Source: an uncultured Magnetococcales bacterium (GTDB lineage: Bacteria > Pseudomonadota > Magnetococcia > Magnetococcales > Magnetaquicoccaceae). From it: a DNA stretch of 9,894 nt. The position numbers and the translations under genes were made by a program. Shown one piece after another: positions 6,533-9,894 of the stretch. The notes below the pieces were generated by a model. The model was not told the DNA's origin and made no database searches. It was given only the letters and a program-made list of their open reading frames with translations. Location of the stretch: positions 1 to 9,894 of the forward strand of contig CAIWLA010000220.1 in NCBI GenBank assembly GCA_903913345.1, written 5' to 3'. Every line of letters begins with the position of its first letter. The stretch's first letter is position 1.

Positions 6533-7654
6533 ATGACAGCAACCAGGGATTCCTTGACTCTCCTTTTGCCGGACAAAGAGACCGTGCTGAACAATCGGCA
6601 AGACCCGTATCTGTTTACGCGGGAGAAAATAGCCCGTACCTTGATCGATTATACCCTGCTCGATTCATACAAAAATTTTAATGCCGATGGTACACCCTAT
6701 CCGTTTGTCTCTCCGAACAAATTGCGACCCGGAACAACGACCAACGCCAAGGAATACGAGCAGCAAAACAGCGCGTTGGTCATTCTCATCAACGGGATCA
6801 TCCCGGAAAAGATGCGGAAAAATTTTCGTTTCCGGGAAGGCAACCGGCTGTACAAGGAAAATTTACTGGAGGTGGCACCGGACTTGCCGGAGTTGGATCA
6901 GTATAAATGGTCCATGCGTCACTCCAACCATGGCGGTTTTGCCGACTTGATGAAAATGTTGCTCCCACTGGATTATGCCTTGCTGGTGCAACGGGTGGAG
7001 GACGGAGATTCATGGCCTTTCGAGATGACCCACTTCCATGTCAAAGTGGAACGGTTGATGGATAATGCCATACTCGGTTTGGCGGCCTATCTGAATTATC
7101 TGGATCACTCACTGTATGAACAAGGTGAGGAATATGTGGATCTGCTGGAGAAAAAGTTTTTCGAGTATTTTAATTTTTATCATAACGCCTCCGGTCGCCG
7201 TTGTGCGGCCGCTTTGGCGGCGCAATTGTTGGCCTGGAAAAAGATTCCAGCCACCCTTTTCATCTCTTCCCAGCAGACACGCCGTTTGACCTTTCTCACC
7301 ACCACCCAGACCAGTGAAGAGATCCAGGTTGAACAATATATATTGTTGAATGTGGATGATGAACTGAAAGATCAACTGACTCTGGCCAGCAAGGCATGGC
7401 CTATCGATCTGCACAAGGATTTTTTGTTTGAGGGTTCTGATAAAACGACCGTTGCAGTGTTGCGGGCACGATTCGAGCACACCGAAGCAAGTCGTCCCTG
7501 TGCCGTTGGTCAACCGATTCGAATGGTCAACCCTCGGGAAAAATGGATTCGGTTGAAAGATGAGGCACTGATTCCCCTGCGCGCCAAACAGACAGCCAAC
7601 ATTGGCTGCTCTTTGGTCTATCGCCGTCCGGCCTCCGATGCGGAAATGAAGTAA
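6533..7654 (+). CDS. Unrecognised 373-residue protein next to the putative origin
   Basis: The product is 373 residues, with no signal peptide or membrane helix seen. The sequence is mixed helical and strand, with recurrent aromatic and acidic residues: DPYLFTREKIARTLIDYTLL (24-43), NADGTPYPFVSP, KWSMRHSNHGGFADLMKMLLP in the middle, and a run of Lys/Arg-rich strands at the end (NPREKWIRLKDEALIPLRAK). I cannot assign a family. ATG 6533 is chosen because AGGA (6520-6523) lies 9 bases ahead; a TTG seven codons earlier would bring the start into that site. The gene is visibly more AT-rich than folD or hemE, which may reflect transfer or simply low expression. Its stop lies 15 bases before the first DnaA box. 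Real coding is likely; function unknown. Confidence 0.75.
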   Translation: MTATRDSLTLLLPDKETVLNNRQDPYLFTREKIARTLIDYTLLDSYKNFNADGTPYPFVSPNKLRPGTTTNAKEYEQQNSALVILINGIIPEKMRKNFRFREGNRLYKENLLEVAPDLPELDQYKWSMRHSNHGGFADLMKMLLPLDYALLVQRVEDGDSWPFEMTHFHVKVERLMDNAILGLAAYLNYLDHSLYEQGEEYVDLLEKKFFEYFNFYHNASGRRCAAALAAQLLAWKKIPATLFISSQQTRRLTFLTTTQTSEEIQVEQYILLNVDDELKDQLTLASKAWPIDLHKDFLFEGSDKTTVAVLRARFEHTEASRPCAVGQPIRMVNPREKWIRLKDEALIPLRAKQTANIGCSLVYRRPASDAEMK

Positions 7655-7669
7655 AAAAAGGGGCGCAAG

Positions 7670-7678
7670 TTATCCACA
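7670..7678 (+). promoter_or_regulatory. DnaA box 1, perfect TTATCCACA
   Basis: This is an exact match to the consensus. With box 2 it forms inverted arms GTTATCCAC (7669-7677) and GTGGATAAC (7686-7694) separated by 8 bases. Confidence 0.85.
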
Positions 7679-7684
7679 GGAAAC

Positions 7685-7693
7685 GGTGGATAA
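7685..7693 (-). promoter_or_regulatory. DnaA box 2, TTATCCACC
   Basis: It matches the consensus at 8 of 9 positions on the minus strand and faces box 1. Confidence 0.7.
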
Positions 7694-7717
7694 CCTGTTA
7701 ATGAACTGTTGACAAAT

Positions 7718-7726
7718 TGTGGAAAA
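7718..7726 (-). promoter_or_regulatory. DnaA box 3, TTTTCCACA
   Basis: It matches 8 of 9 positions and fits the relaxed TTWTNCACA form. A weaker TTGTCAACA (7 of 9) lies just beside it at 7708-7716. Confidence 0.65.
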
Positions 7727-7786
7727 ACATCAAAAAATCAGGCAGGGGGAAAATCATCCCCGTTTCATGCACCAAAAGATCCCATC

Positions 7787-7795
7787 TTTTCCACA
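7787..7795 (+). promoter_or_regulatory. DnaA box 4, TTTTCCACA
   Basis: It matches 8 of 9 positions. Its first four bases are also the end of a perfect inverted repeat AAAAGAT-CCC-ATCTTTT (7774-7790). Confidence 0.65.
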
Positions 7796-7850
7796 GGAAA
7801 AATGGTTTGAAAACAGGTTTAATTTCATTGAGTTGAAGTGTGCTGTCCAC

Positions 7851-7859
7851 TTGTCCACA
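7851..7859 (+). promoter_or_regulatory. DnaA box 5, TTGTCCACA
   Basis: It matches 8 of 9 positions. A degenerate CTGTCCACT directly precedes it (7842-7850), so two half-like boxes stand in tandem next to the AT-rich tract. Confidence 0.6.
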
Positions 7860-7878
7860 GCCCACTATTGCTACTATG

Positions 7879-7926
7879 TTTTTTAAAGATTTATAAAAAA
7901 CAGATACAGGAAAAAACAGACACAGG
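7879..7926 (+). repeat. AT-rich tract and tandem 16-mer, possible DNA unwinding element
   Basis: A run made almost only of A and T (7879-7900) leads into two adjacent copies of AAAAAACAGATACAGG (7895-7910 and 7911-7926) that differ at one base (T or C at position 11). Its place beside the last DnaA box suggests the unwinding element of the origin. Function is inferred. Confidence 0.55.
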
Positions 7927-7955
7927 AAGCGATCCAGGACTATCGCCTCGCCCAG

Positions 7956-8027
7956 CGGGGCGTTGCCCCGAACCCCACCAGGGGCCTTGCCCCTGGACCC
8001 CACCAGGGGGATGATCCCCCTGGACCC
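7956..8027 (+). repeat. Palindromic repeat, copy 3, between the putative origin and hemE
   Basis: This is the most complete copy. Three perfect hairpins follow one another: 7956-7961/7965-7970 (loop GTT), 7978-7985/7989-7996 (loop CTT) and 8003-8010/8016-8023 (loop ATGAT), joined by A+C linkers ending CCCCA. The remaining 95 bases to hemE hold TTTTATAAAA (8105-8114), a palindrome overlapping the ribosome site, but no convincing promoter. Confidence 0.9.
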
Positions 8028-8122
8028 ACAATAGTAAGAAACTATTGGAAAAAAAGGTGGTGGGAAGAGGATCAGAACCTGTAAAGCCGTCTATACCAAC
8101 AGCGTTTTATAAAAGGTTTTCC

Positions 8123-9193
8123 ATGCCAACAGAACCCACCCACCGTTTTTTACGCGCCTGTCAACGTCTCCCCGTCGAACAAACGCCCATATGGCTGATG
8201 CGACAGGCCGGACGTTATCTGCCGGAATATATGAAAGTCCGTCAACAGGCTGGAGACTTTTTGACGCTGTGCAAGAATCCAGAGCTGGCTACGGAGGTGA
8301 CTTTGCAACCGGTGTGCCGTTTTGGTGTGGATGCGGCCATTCTCTTTTCCGATATACTGGTCATCCCGGAGGCCATGGGGATGGGCTTGACCTTTGGCTC
8401 CGGTGAAGGCCCCATTCTGGAACCGGTTTTGCGCTCTGCAGCCGATCTGGATCGATTGACTCCCGTGGATCCGGAAGATCAACTGGGTTATGTCTTGCAA
8501 ACCGTCACCCTGATTCGTCGTGCCCTGAACGAAAAAACCCCCTTGATCGGTTTTTCGGGATCTCCCTGGACCCTGGCCACCTATATGGTGGAAGGCGGTT
8601 CCAGCAAGACTTTTCGCTATATCAAGGGGATGCTGTTCGATCAACCGGCGGTCTTGCATCGGTTGCTGGATCGCCTCAGTGGGGTGGTGGCCGATTATCT
8701 CAATGCCCAGATCGCCCATGGGGCGCAGGCGGTACAAATTTTTGACACCTGGGGGGGAGTATTGGGACCGCAGGAGTTTATGGAATTTTCTCTCCGCAGC
8801 ATGCAGCAGGTGATCCAGCGTTTGCATCGTGTGGGACCAGACGGTCAGAAGGTGCCGGTCATCCTCTTTTCCAAAGGGTGCGGTGCCCAACTGGAGGCCA
8901 TGGTGGAGAGTGGTTGTGATGTCGTCGGGTTGGATTGGACCACGGATCTGGGTTTGGCGCGTCAACGGGTCCAGGGACGAGTGGCCTTGCAAGGCAATCT
9001 GGATCCGGCGGTGTTGTATGCGGCCCCGGAGCGGGTTCGCCAGGCGGTTCGCCAGTTGCTCCAGGCCTATGGTCCCCATCCGGGTCATATCTTCAACCTG
9101 GGCCATGGCATGGCCCAGGATATGGACCCGGAGCGGGTGGTGGATCTGGTGGCGGCCGTACAAGAAGAGAGCCGCATCATATTGCGCACCTGA
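8123..9193 (+). CDS. hemE: Uroporphyrinogen decarboxylase HemE
   Basis: The product is 356 residues, the normal length. In the cytoplasm it removes four carboxyl groups from uroporphyrinogen III to give coproporphyrinogen III in heme synthesis. The signature MRQAGRYLPEY (26-36) supplies the two substrate-binding Arg residues (R27, R31). The catalytic Asp is in ILFSDIL (D77), the conserved Tyr is in SPWTLATYMVEGG (Y154), and the C-terminal FNLGHG gives H328. The start at 8123 has AAAAGG (8111-8116) 6 bases ahead and begins at MPTEPTHRFLRAC; an upstream TTG at 8045 would translate non-conserved sequence just past a repeat. It is followed, after a repeat, by hemN on the same strand, which carries out the next heme step without oxygen. 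Confidence 0.97.
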   Translation: MPTEPTHRFLRACQRLPVEQTPIWLMRQAGRYLPEYMKVRQQAGDFLTLCKNPELATEVTLQPVCRFGVDAAILFSDILVIPEAMGMGLTFGSGEGPILEPVLRSAADLDRLTPVDPEDQLGYVLQTVTLIRRALNEKTPLIGFSGSPWTLATYMVEGGSSKTFRYIKGMLFDQPAVLHRLLDRLSGVVADYLNAQIAHGAQAVQIFDTWGGVLGPQEFMEFSLRSMQQVIQRLHRVGPDGQKVPVILFSKGCGAQLEAMVESGCDVVGLDWTTDLGLARQRVQGRVALQGNLDPAVLYAAPERVRQAVRQLLQAYGPHPGHIFNLGHGMAQDMDPERVVDLVAAVQEESRIILRT

Positions 9194-9216
9194 ATAATCT
9201 TTTTACGATGGTGGGT

Positions 9217-9285
9217 CCAGGGGGATCATCCCCCTGGTGGGATCCAGGGGCAACGCCCCTGGTGGGGTCGGGGGCAAAGCCCCCG
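9217..9285 (-). repeat. Palindromic repeat, copy 4, between hemE and hemN
   Basis: This copy lies in the opposite orientation to the other three. Hairpins are 9217-9224/9230-9237 (loop ATCAT), 9244-9251/9255-9262 (loop AAC) and 9269-9275/9279-9285 (loop AAA). It begins 23 bases after the hemE stop and ends 29 bases before the hemN start, so in mRNA it would form three strong stems that could terminate, stabilise or split the hemE-hemN transcript. Confidence 0.9.
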
Positions 9286-9314
9286 TCATGGTGCAAGATG
9301 ACAAGGAAGGTTTC

Positions 9315-9894
9315 ATGAACACCGAACACAAAAGACAGCGGGTTCTCTTCGATCGTCCATTGATCGAGCGATACAATCAATCGGGTCCGCGCTACACCTC
9401 CTATCCCACCGCGCCCCATTTGCATGAAGGATTCGGCCCGGACGACTTTCGTCGTGAGGTGGCCAGGACGGCTGGCGAGACCCCGCCGCGTCCGCTTTCC
9501 CTTTATGTGCATATCCCATTTTGCGATACGGTCTGTTATTATTGTGCCTGCAACAAGGTGGTCACGCCCGACCGGAGCCGGGCGGAGCGGTATCTTCAAT
9601 CCCTGTTGCGGGAGGTGGCCGTGATGGGTGACCTTTTTGGCCGGGAGCGACCGGTGTTGCAGTTGCATCTGGGTGGTGGAACCCCCACCTATCTGGATTC
9701 GGAGCAACTGGGCCGCCTGCAAGCCGCCTTGCGCGACCATTTTTGGCTGATGGAGGATGACAGTGGGGAATATGGAATCGAGGTGGATCCCCGGGAGATG
9801 CCTTTGGGGGCCATGCAGGCGTTGCGGCAACTGGGATTCAATCGCCTGTCGCTGGGGGTGCAGGATCTGGATGAGGCGGTGCAAAAGGCAGTCA
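9315..9894 (+). CDS. hemN: Oxygen-independent coproporphyrinogen III oxidase HemN, 5' part
   Basis: The first 193 codons are present; the gene runs off the window end. HemN is a radical-SAM enzyme that converts coproporphyrinogen III to protoporphyrinogen IX under low oxygen. The N-terminal region has RYTSYPTAPH (27-36). The iron-sulfur ligand motif is FCDTVCYYCAC, with C70, C74, C77 and C79, the C-x3-C-x2-C-x-C spacing of true HemN rather than HemW. SAM-binding LHLGGGTPTYL and the EVDPRE segment follow. The start at 9315 is preceded by AAGGAAGG (9303-9310). The gene lies after hemE with repeat copy 4 between them. No FNR-type palindrome is seen in the gap, so it may depend on the hemE promoter. 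Confidence 0.95.
   Translation, partial: MNTEHKRQRVLFDRPLIERYNQSGPRYTSYPTAPHLHEGFGPDDFRREVARTAGETPPRPLSLYVHIPFCDTVCYYCACNKVVTPDRSRAERYLQSLLREVAVMGDLFGRERPVLQLHLGGGTPTYLDSEQLGRLQAALRDHFWLMEDDSGEYGIEVDPREMPLGAMQALRQLGFNRLSLGVQDLDEAVQKAV

Larger units (their letters stand above)
7655..7940 (+). other. oriC: Putative chromosomal replication origin (oriC) with DnaA-box cluster
   Basis: This non-coding stretch of about 290 bases holds five 9-mers within one base of the DnaA-box consensus TTATCCACA, one of them perfect. An AT-rich tract (7879-7900) and a tandem 16-mer lie on the hemE side. The layout, boxes then an unwinding-prone AT-rich segment, is that of a bacterial oriC. Its position immediately upstream of hemE matches the alphaproteobacterial origins of Caulobacter and Rickettsia. 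No dnaA, parA/parB or gidA lies in the window. Box identities are read directly; origin function is inferred. A plasmid-type or secondary DnaA-binding locus is the alternative. Confidence 0.75.

Noticed and set aside
7698..8003. 101-residue minus-strand open frame across the putative origin
   Set aside because: It begins inside repeat copy 3, covers three DnaA boxes and the AT-rich tract, and has no ribosome binding site.
7956..8027. CRISPR-like array from the regular hairpins
   Set aside because: The units are different palindromes with short common linkers, not identical repeats with unique spacers, and there are no cas genes.
8150..9163. 337-residue minus-strand open frame
   Set aside because: It is the shadow of hemE on the opposite strand, with no ribosome site or family features.
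8935..9318. Gly/Ser/Pro-rich 127-residue plus-strand frame
   Set aside because: It is an out-of-frame reading of hemE continuing through repeat copy 4; such Gly-Pro-Ser-rich peptides are artefacts of the repeat.

Overview
The window looks like chromosomal DNA from a GC-rich Gram-negative proteobacterium with microaerobic or facultatively anaerobic respiration. The support is a cbb3 oxidase assembly pair (ccoI-ccoS), a UroD gene followed by an oxygen-independent coproporphyrinogen oxidase gene, and a DnaA-box cluster directly upstream of hemE. An origin next to hemE is known from Alphaproteobacteria such as Caulobacter and Rickettsia. The abundance of GC-rich repeats that can read through as [13 protein letters not shown] peptide suggests a Magnetococcales-type or other deep-branching relative, but this assignment is only an impression.

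Positions 1-1013, all on the minus strand: a short coiled-coil membrane protein of the DUF1640/CCDC90-like type (18-320); a 28-residue amphipathic peptide gene with a near-perfect Shine-Dalgarno and a structured leader (526-612); and ccoS (750-1013), whose 3' end is itself the intrinsic terminator.

Positions 1010-4336: ccoI, a copper-exporting P-type ATPase (minus strand, start reassigned to 3490), overlaps ccoS by 4 bases. Divergent from it is a SafE-like small membrane protein gene (GTG start, 3662-4336). These three products probably act together in copper delivery and assembly of cbb3 oxidase.

Positions 4370-6166, minus strand: folD followed by a conserved-looking protein of unknown function. 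From 6167 to 6532 is a non-coding divergent promoter region.

Positions 6533-9894, plus strand: an unrecognised 373-residue protein; a non-coding stretch (7655-7940) with five good DnaA boxes, an AT-rich tract and a tandem 16-mer that is read here as the probable chromosomal origin; hemE; and the first 193 codons of hemN, cut by the window edge.

A family of GC-rich palindromic repeats built from two or three hairpins occurs four times (1599-1652, 3537-3623, 7956-8027, 9217-9285). Three copies are intergenic and one lies in frame inside ccoI. The most interesting items are the candidate origin, the hidden 28-residue peptide gene and the repeat embedded in a P-type ATPase.
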